The notes under the pieces: generated by a model
The model's input: the letters and a program-made list of their open reading frames with translations, nothing else
Database searches by the model: none
Told to the model about the DNA's origin: nothing
Translations under genes and position numbers: made by a program
In this document: positions 36,028-46,096 of the stretch, piece by piece
Position numbering within the stretch: position 1 is the stretch's first letter
How the letters are laid out: the number at the start of each line of letters is the position of its first letter
Assembly: GCA_018970025.1 (NCBI GenBank)
Contig: JAGWXF010000001.1
Span: 1-64,000, forward strand
DNA from: Actinomycetales bacterium
Lineage (GTDB): Bacteria; Actinomycetota; Actinomycetes; S36-B12
Length of the DNA: 64,000 nucleotides
Direction: 5' to 3'

Positions 36028-36151
36028 CCGATGGCACGCCACCCTCGGCGAACGCACGTGCCACTGCCGCAGGAAGCCCCGCACCGATCCGCACATGACG
36101 CAGCAGGCAGGCCCGGACACGGCCCGGGCCTTGGATACGCAAGGAGATCCC

Positions 36152-38092
36152 GTGGCCAGGACTGCCTTCGACGTGGTGGGCGGCGACCGGTCGGTGGTCG
36201 TGGCCCGGGTGAACGGCGAGCTGCGCGACCTCGCGACCGAGGTTCGCGAGTCGGACCACGTGGAGCCGGTTCTGATCGACAGCCCGGAGGGCCTTGCCGT
36301 CCTGCGCCACTCGTGTGCGCACGTGCTCGCCCAGGCCGTGCAGCAGGCCTTCCCGCAGGCCCGGCTCGGGATCGGGCCGCCGATCAAGGACGGCTTCTAC
36401 TACGACTTCGACGTCGAGCGGCCGTTCACGCCGGACGACCTGCGCGACCTCGAGCAGCGCATGACGGCGATCATCAAGTCCGGCCAGCGGTTCGCTCGCC
36501 GGATCGTGACCGAGCAGGAGGCCGTGGGCGAGCTCCGGGCGGAGCCGTACAAGCTGCGGCTGATCGGCAGCGCGGGCGGAGCGGAGGTCATGGAGATCGG
36601 CGGAGCCGAGCTGACGATCTATGACAATCTCGACGCAAAGACCGGGGAGCGCTGCTGGGGGGACCTGTGCCGAGGTCCGCACGTCCCCGATACCCGCTAC
36701 ATCCCGGCCAATGCGTTCGCGCTCATGCGCACGTCAGCTGCCTACTGGCTCGGGAACCAGGCCAATGAGCAGCTGCAGCGGATCTACGGCACTGCCTGGC
36801 CGACCACGGAGGGCCTGAAGGCTCACCTGACCTTCCTCGAGGAGGCCGAGCGCCGCGATCATCGACGCCTGGGCGCCGAGCTGGACCTGTTCAGCTTCCC
36901 CGAGGAGATCGGCTCGGGCCTGGCGGTCTTCCACCCCCGGGGAGGCGTGGTGCGCCGCGTCATGGAGGACTACTCCAGGAGCCGGCACGAGGCTGCCGGG
37001 TACGAGTTCGTCAACACCCCGCACATCACCAAGGCCGACCTGTTCCGCACGAGCGGGCACCTGGACTGGTATGCCGATGGCATGTACCCGCCGATGCACC
37101 TCGATGCCGAGGTCGATGAGCAGGGCAATGTCCGTCGCCAGGGCACCGATTACTACCTCAAGCCGATGAACTGCCCGATGCACAACCTCATCTTCGGCGC
37201 CCGGGGCCGTTCGTACCGGGAGCTTCCGCTTCGCCTGTTCGAGTTCGGCACCGTCTATCGCTATGAGAAGTCCGGGGTCGTCCAGGGAATGACCCGGGCT
37301 CGCGGCTTCACCCAGGACGACGCGCATATCTACTGCACGCGCGAGCAGATGGCCGATGAGCTCGACCGACTGCTGACCTTCGTGCTCAACCTGCTGCGCG
37401 ATTATGGCCTCACGGACTTCTACCTCGAGCTGTCGACGCGGGATCCTGGCAAGAGCGTGGGGTCGGACGAGGTCTGGTCCCACGCCACCCAGACCCTGCG
37501 ACAGGCAGCGGTCAAGCAGGGGCTTGAGCTGGTGCTCGACGAGGGCGGGGCCGCCTTCTACGGGCCGAAGATCTCCGTCCAGGCCAAGGACGCCATCGGC
37601 CGGACGTGGCAGATGTCGACGATCCAGCTGGACTTCAACCTGCCGGAGCTCTTCGAGCTGGAGTACCAGGGCCCGGATGGCACTCGCCACCGCCCGGTGA
37701 TGATCCATCGTGCGCTGTTCGGATCGATCGAGCGGTTCTTCGCCGTCCTGCTGGAGCACTACGCGGGTGCCTTTCCCCCGTGGCTGGCTCCAGTGCAGGT
37801 GGTGGCCATCCCGATCACTGACGCACATGTGCCCTACCTCGACGACGTGGCCAGCCGCCTGCGAGCGGCCGGCGTGCGCGTGGAGGTGGATGCGTCGGAC
37901 GATCGGATGCAGAAGAAGATCCGCAATGCGCAGCGGCAGAAGGTCCCGTACATGCTGCTGGCAGGCGATGAGGACGCCTCCGCCGGGGCTGTCTCCTTCC
38001 GATACCGCGATGGCACCCAGAAGAACGGCGTGCCGGTCGAGGAGGCCATCGCCGAGATCGTCGCGGCCATTGCCGATCGCGTGCAGGTCTGA
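36152..38092 (+). CDS. thrS: Threonyl-tRNA synthetase
   Basis: A 646-residue class II synthetase. The order is TGS domain (about 1-55), editing domain with HSCAHVLA (53-60) and [15 protein letters not shown], catalytic core with [11 protein letters not shown] (zinc/active site) and the motif 2 region [15 protein letters not shown], and anticodon-binding domain ending in [18 protein letters not shown] 36152 is chosen for AAGGAG at 36141-36146; ATG 36094 would add 19 non-conserved residues. The HIT gene starts directly after its stop. Confidence 0.96.
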   Translation: MARTAFDVVGGDRSVVVARVNGELRDLATEVRESDHVEPVLIDSPEGLAVLRHSCAHVLAQAVQQAFPQARLGIGPPIKDGFYYDFDVERPFTPDDLRDLEQRMTAIIKSGQRFARRIVTEQEAVGELRAEPYKLRLIGSAGGAEVMEIGGAELTIYDNLDAKTGERCWGDLCRGPHVPDTRYIPANAFALMRTSAAYWLGNQANEQLQRIYGTAWPTTEGLKAHLTFLEEAERRDHRRLGAELDLFSFPEEIGSGLAVFHPRGGVVRRVMEDYSRSRHEAAGYEFVNTPHITKADLFRTSGHLDWYADGMYPPMHLDAEVDEQGNVRRQGTDYYLKPMNCPMHNLIFGARGRSYRELPLRLFEFGTVYRYEKSGVVQGMTRARGFTQDDAHIYCTREQMADELDRLLTFVLNLLRDYGLTDFYLELSTRDPGKSVGSDEVWSHATQTLRQAAVKQGLELVLDEGGAAFYGPKISVQAKDAIGRTWQMSTIQLDFNLPELFELEYQGPDGTRHRPVMIHRALFGSIERFFAVLLEHYAGAFPPWLAPVQVVAIPITDAHVPYLDDVASRLRAAGVRVEVDASDDRMQKKIRNAQRQKVPYMLLAGDEDASAGAVSFRYRDGTQKNGVPVEEAIAEIVAAIADRVQV

Positions 38093-38602
38093 ATGTCCGA
38101 CGCCTGGGACCGACTGTGGACCCCGCATCGGATGCAGTACCTGAAGGGGGAGAGCCGTCCGGCGCACACCGACGCCGGGGAGGACTGCCCGTTCTGCGTG
38201 GCGACCGAGCTGGATCCTGATGACAGCCTGGTCGTCACGCGTGGGACCTGGTCGTATGTCGTCCTCAATCGGTACCCGTACAACTCCGGCCATCTGCTGG
38301 TATGCCCCTACCGGCATGTGGCGGACTACACCGGCCTGACGGCCGACGAGGTGGCCGAGGTCGGCGCCTTGACCCAGCAGGGCATGGCAGCGCTGCGGCG
38401 GGTGTCGAATGCGCACGGATTCAACATCGGCATGAACCAGGGCTCGGTCGCGGGCGCTGGCATCGCCGGGCACCTGCATCAGCATGTCGTGCCCCGATGG
38501 GGCGGCGACACGAACTTCCTGCCGGTGATCGGCGCGACCAAGACGATCTCGCAGCTGCTCGCCGAGACCAGGGCGCTTCTGGCCGACGCTTGGGAGGCGT
38601 AG
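38093..38602 (+). CDS. HIT-family Ap4A phosphorylase-like protein
   Basis: A 169-residue protein with the histidine triad HLHQHVVPRW (His127, His129, His131). DCPFC near the N-terminus is typical of the actinobacterial Ap4A phosphorylase, which lies between thrS and pgsA in M. tuberculosis (recollection). It would degrade diadenosine tetraphosphate, which synthetases can produce. ATG abuts the thrS stop. Confidence 0.9.
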   Translation: MSDAWDRLWTPHRMQYLKGESRPAHTDAGEDCPFCVATELDPDDSLVVTRGTWSYVVLNRYPYNSGHLLVCPYRHVADYTGLTADEVAEVGALTQQGMAALRRVSNAHGFNIGMNQGSVAGAGIAGHLHQHVVPRWGGDTNFLPVIGATKTISQLLAETRALLADAWEA

Positions 38603-38604
38603 CC

Positions 38605-39075
38605 ATGGCCGGATTCCCCGGGATGGACCAGGCCCAGGCCAGGCAGGCCCTGGCCGGTGCTGGGGTGCAGGTCCTGCGAGCCCTCGATACGCAGGGCGCG
38701 GTGGATTCCTCGGTGCTGGAACTGGTGCTGGATGCAGGCTCGCGACATGTCCGCGAGGTGGTGGATGCCACGCCTCCGGCCGCGCCCTTGCGGGATCAGG
38801 GCATGGGGGCCTGGCACGTGAACGACGTCGACGAGGTGCACAGCGTGCTGGACGGAACGGGGATCATGGAGTTCTGGACCGAGCTCGGGGCCGTCGCCGT
38901 CGTGGTGGAGGGTGGCGACGTGGTGGTGATCCAGGGCGCTGAGCATCGCTACCTGCCGCTGACGCCGCAGCGATGGGCCGTCAGATTCGCAGGCCCGGCT
39001 GATGAGGAACTGACGGGCGGGACCACCGGGCGGGCGGCCACGCCCTGGCCGTCGACGCACGCAGCGTTCCACTGA
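38605..39075 (+). CDS. Cupin-fold protein, acireductone-dioxygenase-like
   Basis: A 156-residue protein. HVNDVDEVHSVLDGTG and GGDVVVIQGAEHRYLPLTP fit the two cupin motifs, with His, Glu and His as possible metal ligands. The pattern resembles acireductone dioxygenase, but the usual HxH start is HVN here, so activity is uncertain. ATG 38605 has GGGAGG at 38592-38597. It follows the HIT gene in the same operon and converges with the EF-G-like gene. Confidence 0.65.
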   Translation: MAGFPGMDQAQARQALAGAGVQVLRALDTQGAVDSSVLELVLDAGSRHVREVVDATPPAAPLRDQGMGAWHVNDVDEVHSVLDGTGIMEFWTELGAVAVVVEGGDVVVIQGAEHRYLPLTPQRWAVRFAGPADEELTGGTTGRAATPWPSTHAAFH

Positions 39076-39099
39076 CGCGATGCAGGCTCGTGGCAGGGG

Positions 39100-40479
39100 C
39101 TAGCCCCTTCGATCATCGTCGGCAGCCGAGCGGGCAGCGACGGCAGTCGGCAGGATCGGCTCCGGCATCCGCCAGGGCTCCATCAGCATGGGGGTCTCCC
39201 GGGACGACAGGGTGTCCCCGGCCCGTGCCCCCGCCAGTGGGCTGATCGAGACAATCGCGCCGGCTACCGCCTGCGGGACGGGGCGGGTCTGCGCGCCGAG
39301 CGGGGCGCCGAGCGGCCCGATGCGCACGTCCGCGTCGTGGTCGACATGCCCGGACTCCGCGCGGAAGTGGCCGCGGACGTGGACCGGCTGCTGCGGTCGA
39401 ATCGTCCCGGAGAACACCCGCACGATCGAGAACGTGCCCATGGACAGGTCGTCGGTGGTCTGTATCACCTCGGCACACACCGGACCGCCCGGATCCGCGT
39501 GCAGCGGTGCGAGGGGCTCGCCGGCGACCGTGGTCACGAGCGGCACTGCGCGATCGGCCGGCGACGGGAATCCACGAACGATCAGGTCCAGGACGAGGCT
39601 GCTGCCGATACTTGCCGGCTCGGCGGCATGTCCGAGGACTGGATGGAGGTACCCGCGGGCGACGGCTCGCTCCAGGTCGGCCATCAGGACCTGCGCATCG
39701 AGGTCCTCGCCGGAGATGAAGCGGCGTATCAGGGTCTCGTCCTCGGACTCGGTGATGATCGCCTCGATGAGGTCCGTGCGAGCGCCGGCCACCAGGGCCG
39801 CGTGCTCTGGGTCCGCATCCTGCACGTGCGGGCCATTGGCGTCCCAGTACTGAATGCGGGTCGTGAGAAGGTCGATGAACCCGGTGACCTGGCCATCGTC
39901 GGCATGGACCGGCAGATACATCGGCAGGACGCCACCGCTGCCGGTCAGCATGCGATGGCACACGGCGACGGTCTCCTCGAAGTCTGCACGATCCTTGTCG
40001 AGCTTGGTGACGACGACGGCCCGCGGCAGGCCGATGGCCTCGCACTCATCCCATAGGGTGCCGGTGGCGGCATCGATGCCGTCCACGGATGCGACGACGA
40101 ACAGGGCTGCATCCGCCGCGCGAAGCCCTGCCCGGACCTCCCCGGCAAAGTCGGCGTGGCCCGGCGTGTCGATGAGGGTGATCACCCGGTCCTCGCTGCA
40201 GAAGGACGCTACTGACAGGCCGACGGAGCGATGCTGGCGAAGTGCGGCCGGATCGTGATCGCAGGTCGTCGTTCCGTCCTCGACGCGGCCGATGCGGGGG
40301 ATCGCGCCCGCCGCGTGCAAGAGGTGCTCGATCAGGGTGGTCTTGCCCGCGCCCGCCGGGCCCACGAGCACCACGTTGCGAATCTCCGATGGGGACGATG
40401 GGGTCGGCCCCTGGCGATCGGAGCGGTGGTCGGCCGTGCGGATCCTCTCCCGAGTCCATTCGTCCGTAACGGCTAGCAT
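39100..40479 (-). CDS. EF-G-like translational GTPase lacking domains III-V
   Basis: A 459-residue protein. The GTPase domain is complete: GPAGAGKTT (40-48), switch II DTPGHADF, VVTKLDKDR. Domain II follows (GTFSIVRVFSGTIRPQQPVH). The sequence ends just after MEPWRMPEPILPTAVAARSA, where domain III begins in full-length EF-G-like (FusA2-type) proteins of about 700 residues. So the ribosome-entering domains IV-V are missing. The TAG stop lies in a palindrome GGGGCTAGCCCC (39096-39107), and the cupin gene follows at once, so no remnant is visible. Either a degraded gene or a GTPase-only protein. ATG is six bases from a TATCGT box. Confidence 0.85.
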   Translation of the reverse strand: MLAVTDEWTRERIRTADHRSDRQGPTPSSPSEIRNVVLVGPAGAGKTTLIEHLLHAAGAIPRIGRVEDGTTTCDHDPAALRQHRSVGLSVASFCSEDRVITLIDTPGHADFAGEVRAGLRAADAALFVVASVDGIDAATGTLWDECEAIGLPRAVVVTKLDKDRADFEETVAVCHRMLTGSGGVLPMYLPVHADDGQVTGFIDLLTTRIQYWDANGPHVQDADPEHAALVAGARTDLIEAIITESEDETLIRRFISGEDLDAQVLMADLERAVARGYLHPVLGHAAEPASIGSSLVLDLIVRGFPSPADRAVPLVTTVAGEPLAPLHADPGGPVCAEVIQTTDDLSMGTFSIVRVFSGTIRPQQPVHVRGHFRAESGHVDHDADVRIGPLGAPLGAQTRPVPQAVAGAIVSISPLAGARAGDTLSSRETPMLMEPWRMPEPILPTAVAARSAADDDRRG

Positions 40480-40485
40480 CTGCTC

Positions 40486-40491
40486 ACGATA
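40486..40491 (-). promoter_or_regulatory. -10 box (TATCGT) of the EF-G-like gene, leaderless type
   Basis: On the minus strand TATCGT ends six bases before ATG 40479. The pgsA gene is transcribed away on the other strand. Confidence 0.6.
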
Positions 40492-40526
40492 CGGCTCGGC
40501 GCGCCTGACGGTGCGACAGGAGATGC

Positions 40527-41129
40527 ATGCTCAACAACCCATCGGCCCGACGCCTGGCGAGCGGGGTGATCGACCCACCGGCCCGCCTGCTGCTCCGGCT
40601 GCGGGTGTCCCCGGATGTGGTCACCGTCATCGGGACCGTCGGCGCATCGGCTGCTGCGATTGCCTGCTTCAGTACCGGGCGATTCATCCTCGGCGTCGTC
40701 CTGATCTCGTTCTTCGCGCTGAGCGACCTGATCGACGGTGCGATGGCGCGCATGGCCGGCACCAGCGGCCCATGGGGGAACTTCCTCGATGCGACCCTGG
40801 ACCGGATCGTCGACGGCGCGATCTTCGGCTCGTTGATCGCCTGGGGGGCGATCAACGGCCAAGCGTGGGTTGCGGCGGCTGCGACGTTCGCGCTCGTGAC
40901 CGGCCAGGTGACCAGCTACGCCAAGGCGCGCGCCGAGGCGGTCGGGGCCCGGGCGAATGTCGGGATCGCCGAGCGCGCCGAGCGAACGATGGGCGTGCTC
41001 CTGGCAGTCCTGCTGACCGGGCTCGGGGTGCCCTTCGTGCTGCCCATCGCACTGTGGCTGCTCGGCCTGCTCGGCATCGTGACGATCATCCAGCGCATCG
41101 CCGTGGTGCGCAGCCAGCTGCGGTCGTGA
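40527..41129 (+). CDS. pgsA: Phosphatidylinositol phosphate synthase (CDP-alcohol phosphatidyltransferase)
   Basis: A 200-residue membrane enzyme. The family motif is complete: Asp67, Asp70-Gly71, Ala74-Arg75, Gly84, Asp88 and Asp92 in DLIDGAMAR to NFLDATLD. Five to six hydrophobic helices. It joins inositol 1-phosphate to CDP-diacylglycerol; the assignment to inositol rather than glycerol phosphate rests on the following PIM genes. ACAGGAG precedes the ATG. Confidence 0.9.
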   Translation: MLNNPSARRLASGVIDPPARLLLRLRVSPDVVTVIGTVGASAAAIACFSTGRFILGVVLISFFALSDLIDGAMARMAGTSGPWGNFLDATLDRIVDGAIFGSLIAWGAINGQAWVAAAATFALVTGQVTSYAKARAEAVGARANVGIAERAERTMGVLLAVLLTGLGVPFVLPIALWLLGLLGIVTIIQRIAVVRSQLRS

Positions 41130-42064
41130 GCACGCGGCCGCGGGGGCCTGTCAGCAGAGTGGCGCGGGCACAGGACGCTGCCACCGAGTGGGCCTTCAGT
41201 GCCGGCTGGCGCCTGGTCCGGCTCCTGCCCGAGCATCGGGCCCGGGAGGCCTTCCAGCAGGCAGCCGATGCGATGTGGTGGCGCGAGGGCCCGAGCGTTC
41301 AGCAGCTGCAGCGCAACCTCGCTCGGGCGCGTCCGGGACTGAGCCGGACCGAACTGCGACACCTCAGCAGGCAGGGCCTGCGCAGCTACCTGCGGTACTG
41401 GTGCGAGGCCTTCCGACTGCCGTCATGGTCGCTGGAGCGCATCAGCAGCACCTTCCACATGGACGGCCAGGAGCTCATGGACGAAGCCGTGCGCAGCGGG
41501 TCGGGAGCCATGATGGTTCCGGGCCACATGGCGAACTGGGACCACGCGGGCGCCTGGGGAGCCCTTCGCTATGGGTCAGTGGTCACCGTGGCCGAGCGGC
41601 TGCGGCCGGAAGGCCTGTTCGAGCAGTTCCTGGACTATCGACGAAGGCTCGGCATGGAGGTGCTCGGCCTCGGCGAGGCAGACGTGCTGCGCACGCTGGC
41701 GCGGCGACTGGCCGAAGGACGCGTGGTAGCACTGCTCGGCGATCGGGACATCTCGCGGAACGGCATCGAGGTCATGCTGCTCGGCCAGCCCGCCTCACTG
41801 CCCGCAGGCCCGGCACTACTGTCCATCATGACCGGCGCGCCGCTGTACCCGGTCGGGATGTGGTTCGAGGAGGAGGGCACCTTCGGTCGGGTCCTGCCGC
41901 GGGTGGAGGTGCCCGAGGGGCTCCCGCGGGCCGAGCAGGTCCAGGTGATGACCCAGCAGGTCGCGGATCGGCTCGGCGCTGCCATCGCCGAGCGGCCGGT
42001 GAGCTGGCACATGCTGCAGCCGGTGTGGCTTGCCGACCTCGACCCGGCTCGACGAGCGCGGTAG
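41126..42064 (+). CDS. patA: Phosphatidylinositol mannoside acyltransferase
   Basis: A 312-residue lysophospholipid acyltransferase-type protein. The HX4D motif is His134/Asp139 in GHMANWDHAG; ALLGDRDISRNG and PAGPALLSIMTGAPLYPVGM are family blocks. Between pgsA and pimA it matches PatA, which acylates the mannose of PIM1/PIM2 at the cytoplasmic membrane face. GTG overlaps the pgsA stop. Confidence 0.9.
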   Translation: MSTRPRGPVSRVARAQDAATEWAFSAGWRLVRLLPEHRAREAFQQAADAMWWREGPSVQQLQRNLARARPGLSRTELRHLSRQGLRSYLRYWCEAFRLPSWSLERISSTFHMDGQELMDEAVRSGSGAMMVPGHMANWDHAGAWGALRYGSVVTVAERLRPEGLFEQFLDYRRRLGMEVLGLGEADVLRTLARRLAEGRVVALLGDRDISRNGIEVMLLGQPASLPAGPALLSIMTGAPLYPVGMWFEEEGTFGRVLPRVEVPEGLPRAEQVQVMTQQVADRLGAAIAERPVSWHMLQPVWLADLDPARRAR

Positions 42065-42066
42065 CC

Positions 42067-43227
42067 ATGCGCATCGGCCTGGTCTGTCCCTATGCATGGG
42101 ACGTCCCCGGCGGCGTGCGGAGTCATGTGTCAGACCTCGCGCTCACGCTGCAGGAGCGCGGTCACCAGGTCAGCGTGCTGGCGCCAGCCGAGGATCCTGG
42201 CGACCTGCCGGCCTGGGTGGTCGACGGCGGCCGGCCGGTGTCTGTCCCGTACAACGGCTCCGTGGCCAAGGTCACCTTCGGGCTGAAGACAACCCGGCGC
42301 GTACGCACCTGGATCCGGGACGGGGAGTTCGACGTCCTGCACGTGCATGAGCCGGTGGCGCCCGGGCTCTCCCTGATCGCTCTCTGGGCGGCGGATGGCC
42401 CCCTGGTGGGTACCTGGCACTCGTCCACGGCCCGCTCCAGGATCCTCTCGGCCGGCTACTACGTCGCCCAGACCGCGATGGAGAAGCTCAGCGGTCGGAT
42501 CGCGGTGAGCGAGGACGCTCGCCGCACCCTCGTCGCGCACGTCGGCGGCGACGCCGTGCTCATCCCGAACGGGGTTCGCGTCGCCGACTACGCGCCGTGC
42601 GGCCGGCTGCCGGGGGTGGACCCCGATCGGCCCTCGCTGCTCTTCCTCGGGCGCATCGACGAGCCGCGCAAGGGCCTGGACGTCCTGGCAGGAGCTCTCG
42701 CATCGATCACGGCGGCCGTCCCGGACCTGCAGGTGATCATCGCCGGTCCAGGCGATGCGCAGGAGCGCCTGGACCGGATGGATCCGTCGATCCGCGGCCA
42801 CGTGACCTTCCTGGGCCGGCTGTCAGACCAGGACAAGGTCCGCGCCCTTCGCTCCGTCGACCTGTACGTCGCCCCGCACACCGGCGGGGAGTCTTTCGGG
42901 ATCGTCCTGATCGAGGCGATGGCCGCCGGAACCCCGGTGCTGGCCTCCGACCTGCCGGCCTTTCGGCGCGTGCTCCTCGACGGAGCAGCTGGCGGGATGT
43001 TCGCGAACGAGGATGCGGCAGACCTGTCGAGGGAAGCGATCTCCCTGCTCACGGATCCCGCCGAGCGTGCCCGGCTGGCATCCGCCGGCACCGAACGGGT
43101 GCAGGCCTTCGACTGGGCCAGCGTGGTTGAAGATGTGCTGGCGGTGTATGAGGCGGTCACGGTGACGGGTGAGCCGGTCACCGAGGACCTTCGCGGCCAG
43201 ATCGTCGGACGACTGGCGGGCCGGTGA
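42067..43227 (+). CDS. pimA: Phosphatidylinositol alpha-mannosyltransferase
   Basis: A 386-residue GT4 glycosyltransferase. MRIGLVCPYAWDVPGGVRSH is the characteristic N-terminus, and GGESFGIVLIEAMAAGTPV holds the EX7E donor-binding motif. It transfers mannose from GDP-mannose to phosphatidylinositol, the first step of PIM synthesis. Two bases after the acyltransferase. Confidence 0.93.
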   Translation: MRIGLVCPYAWDVPGGVRSHVSDLALTLQERGHQVSVLAPAEDPGDLPAWVVDGGRPVSVPYNGSVAKVTFGLKTTRRVRTWIRDGEFDVLHVHEPVAPGLSLIALWAADGPLVGTWHSSTARSRILSAGYYVAQTAMEKLSGRIAVSEDARRTLVAHVGGDAVLIPNGVRVADYAPCGRLPGVDPDRPSLLFLGRIDEPRKGLDVLAGALASITAAVPDLQVIIAGPGDAQERLDRMDPSIRGHVTFLGRLSDQDKVRALRSVDLYVAPHTGGESFGIVLIEAMAAGTPVLASDLPAFRRVLLDGAAGGMFANEDAADLSREAISLLTDPAERARLASAGTERVQAFDWASVVEDVLAVYEAVTVTGEPVTEDLRGQIVGRLAGR

Positions 43228-43234
43228 GCAGCGC

Positions 43235-43798
43235 GTGACATGGCCGTGGCTGCTTGCCGGCGGCATCCTGGTGCTTGCGCTCATCGGGCTGTACCTCAGC
43301 AGCACGGCGGGGCGCCTGGACCGCCTGCACCGGCGCATCGACACCTCCAGGCTCTCGCTGGACTCGCACCTGCTCCGTCGGTCATCCGTGGCGCTGGAGG
43401 TCGCCGCCTCAGGGGTCCTGGATCCGGCATCGAGCCTGCTCGTGGTCGATGCGGCTCATGCCGCCCGTACGGCTGTCGACGGGCCTGCGCAGGAGCGGGC
43501 CATGACGGAGTCCGTCCTGACGGCGGCCCTGGGCGCTGCGCTCGCCGACCCGGCCGACGTCCTTCAGGCGCGCACCAGCCCGGTCGGGGATGTCCTGATG
43601 GATGAGCTGGCTGCTGCTTGCATTCGGGTCGAGTTGTCCAGGCGCTTCCACAATGACGCCGTGCGGGCATGCCGGCAGCTGCGCCGCCAGCGATCCGTGC
43701 GCTGGTTCCGGCTTGCCGGCCACACGCCGCTGCCCTCGACCTGGGAGATGGACGACACGCTCCCGAGCGGCCTGCGGACGGGTCAGGGCCTAGCATGA
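43235..43798 (+). CDS. Membrane-anchored conserved protein (LemA-like)
   Basis: A 187-residue protein with one N-terminal membrane helix (LLAGGILVLALIGLYLSSTA) and a helical cytoplasmic or external domain (GRLDRLHRRIDTSRLSLDSH). It resembles LemA-like proteins found between pimA and pdxS in other actinobacteria (recollection). Unknown function. GTG 43235 is used; the Shine-Dalgarno is weak. Its stop overlaps the TAGCAT box of pdxS. Confidence 0.75.
   Translation: MTWPWLLAGGILVLALIGLYLSSTAGRLDRLHRRIDTSRLSLDSHLLRRSSVALEVAASGVLDPASSLLVVDAAHAARTAVDGPAQERAMTESVLTAALGAALADPADVLQARTSPVGDVLMDELAAACIRVELSRRFHNDAVRACRQLRRQRSVRWFRLAGHTPLPSTWEMDDTLPSGLRTGQGLA
43791..43796 (+). promoter_or_regulatory. 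-10 box (TAGCAT) of pdxS
   Basis: TAGCAT overlaps the end of the upstream gene; transcription would start near 43803 with a leader of about 32 bases containing AAGGAG. Confidence 0.5.
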
Positions 43799-43834
43799 GC
43801 GTCCATAGACCAAGGGGAAGAAGGAGTGATGGAC

Positions 43835-44724
<890 letters not shown>

Positions 44725-44728
<4 letters not shown>

Positions 44729-45333
44729 GCGCGGCCCCGCGCATCGGGGTCCTGGCACTGCAAGGAGACGTGCGCGAGCACGTGCTGGCCCTCGAGAGCG
44801 CGGGTGCGTTCGCGGTTCGCGTCACCGATGAGCCGATGCTGGGCACGGTGGACGGACTGGTCATTCCAGGCGGGGAGTCGACCACGATGTCCAAGCTCGC
44901 CCTGCGCGACGGCCTGATGGAGCCACTCCGCGAGCGGCGGCAGGACGGCCTGCCGATGTACGGATCATGTGCCGGCATGATCATGCTCGCGGATCGCGTC
45001 CTCGATGCACGGCCCGACCAGGAGACGATCGGTGGCCTGGACATCACCGTGCGCCGCAACGCCTTCGGCCGGCAGGTCGACTCATTCGAGATCGACCTGC
45101 CCATGCCGGCGATCGGTCCGGCCGACTTTCGGGCGGTATTCATCCGGGCGCCCTGGGTGGAGGCCGTGGGGACGCAGGTGGAGGTGCTCGGAGCCCTGGC
45201 GACCGGGTCCGCCGCCGGTACTATCGTGGCCGTCCGACAGGGGAACCTGCTCGCCACGTCGTTCCATCCGGAGCTGGCCGGCGACGGACGGATCCACGAC
45301 TACTTCGTTCGGATTGTGAGGCGCCTGGCATGA
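44725..45333 (+). CDS. pdxT: Pyridoxal 5'-phosphate synthase glutaminase subunit PdxT
   Basis: A 202-residue class I glutaminase. [12 protein letters not shown] starts the protein, IPGGEST binds PdxS, Cys82 in GSCAG is the nucleophile, and HPE near the end completes the triad. It supplies ammonia to PdxS. Overlaps yebC by four bases. Confidence 0.96.
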
Positions 45334-46082
45334 GCGGCCATTCCAAGTGGGCGACCACCAAGCACAAGAAGGCGGTTATCGATGCTCGCCGCGGGAAGCT
45401 CTTCGCGCGACTGATCAAGAACATTGAGGTCGCCGCGCGGCAGGGGGGCGCCGACCCTGCGGGCAATCCGACCCTGTACGACGCCATCCAGAAGGCTCGC
45501 AAGAGCTCAGTTCCGCTGGACAACATCGATCGGGCGGTGAAGCGGGGCAGCGGCGCCGAGGCCGGCGGTGCCGACTGGCAGACGATCATGTACGAGGGCT
45601 ACGGGCCGAGTGGAGTCGCGGTGCTGGTGGAGTGCCTCACGGACAACCGCAATCGGGCTGCCTCGGAGGTCCGGGTGGCCATGACCCGGAACGGCGGCTC
45701 GATGGCCGATCCGGGCTCGGTGTCGTACCTGTTCAACCGCAAGGGCGTGGTGATCGTCCCGAAATCCGCAGGACTGACCGAGGACGACCTGCTGATGATC
45801 GTGCTCGACCGGGGGGCAGAGGAGGTCAACGACCTCGGGGAGTCCTTCGAGGTCGTCTCGGAGGCCACCGACCTGGTCGGCGTTCGCAAGGCGATCCAGG
45901 ACGCCGGCTGCGACTACGAGTCCGCTGATGCGACCTTTCTGCCGAGCGTCTCGGTGCAGCTCGACGAGGAGGGTGCCAGGAAGGTCTTCAAGCTCCTCGA
46001 GGCGCTGGAGGATGCCGACGACGTGCAGAACGTCTACGCGAACTTCGACGTCAGCGATGACGTCATGGCCGCCATCGGCTAG
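45330..46082 (+). CDS. yebC: YebC/PmpR-family regulatory or translation factor
   Basis: A 250-residue protein beginning [19 protein letters not shown], the family signature. Members act as transcriptional regulators or help ribosomes through difficult peptide sequences. The position before ruvC is conserved in many bacteria, but here a lipid acyltransferase lies between. Confidence 0.95.
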   Translation: MSGHSKWATTKHKKAVIDARRGKLFARLIKNIEVAARQGGADPAGNPTLYDAIQKARKSSVPLDNIDRAVKRGSGAEAGGADWQTIMYEGYGPSGVAVLVECLTDNRNRAASEVRVAMTRNGGSMADPGSVSYLFNRKGVVIVPKSAGLTEDDLLMIVLDRGAEEVNDLGESFEVVSEATDLVGVRKAIQDAGCDYESADATFLPSVSVQLDEEGARKVFKLLEALEDADDVQNVYANFDVSDDVMAAIG

Positions 46083-46096
46083 GCCCGGAGGCCGAG

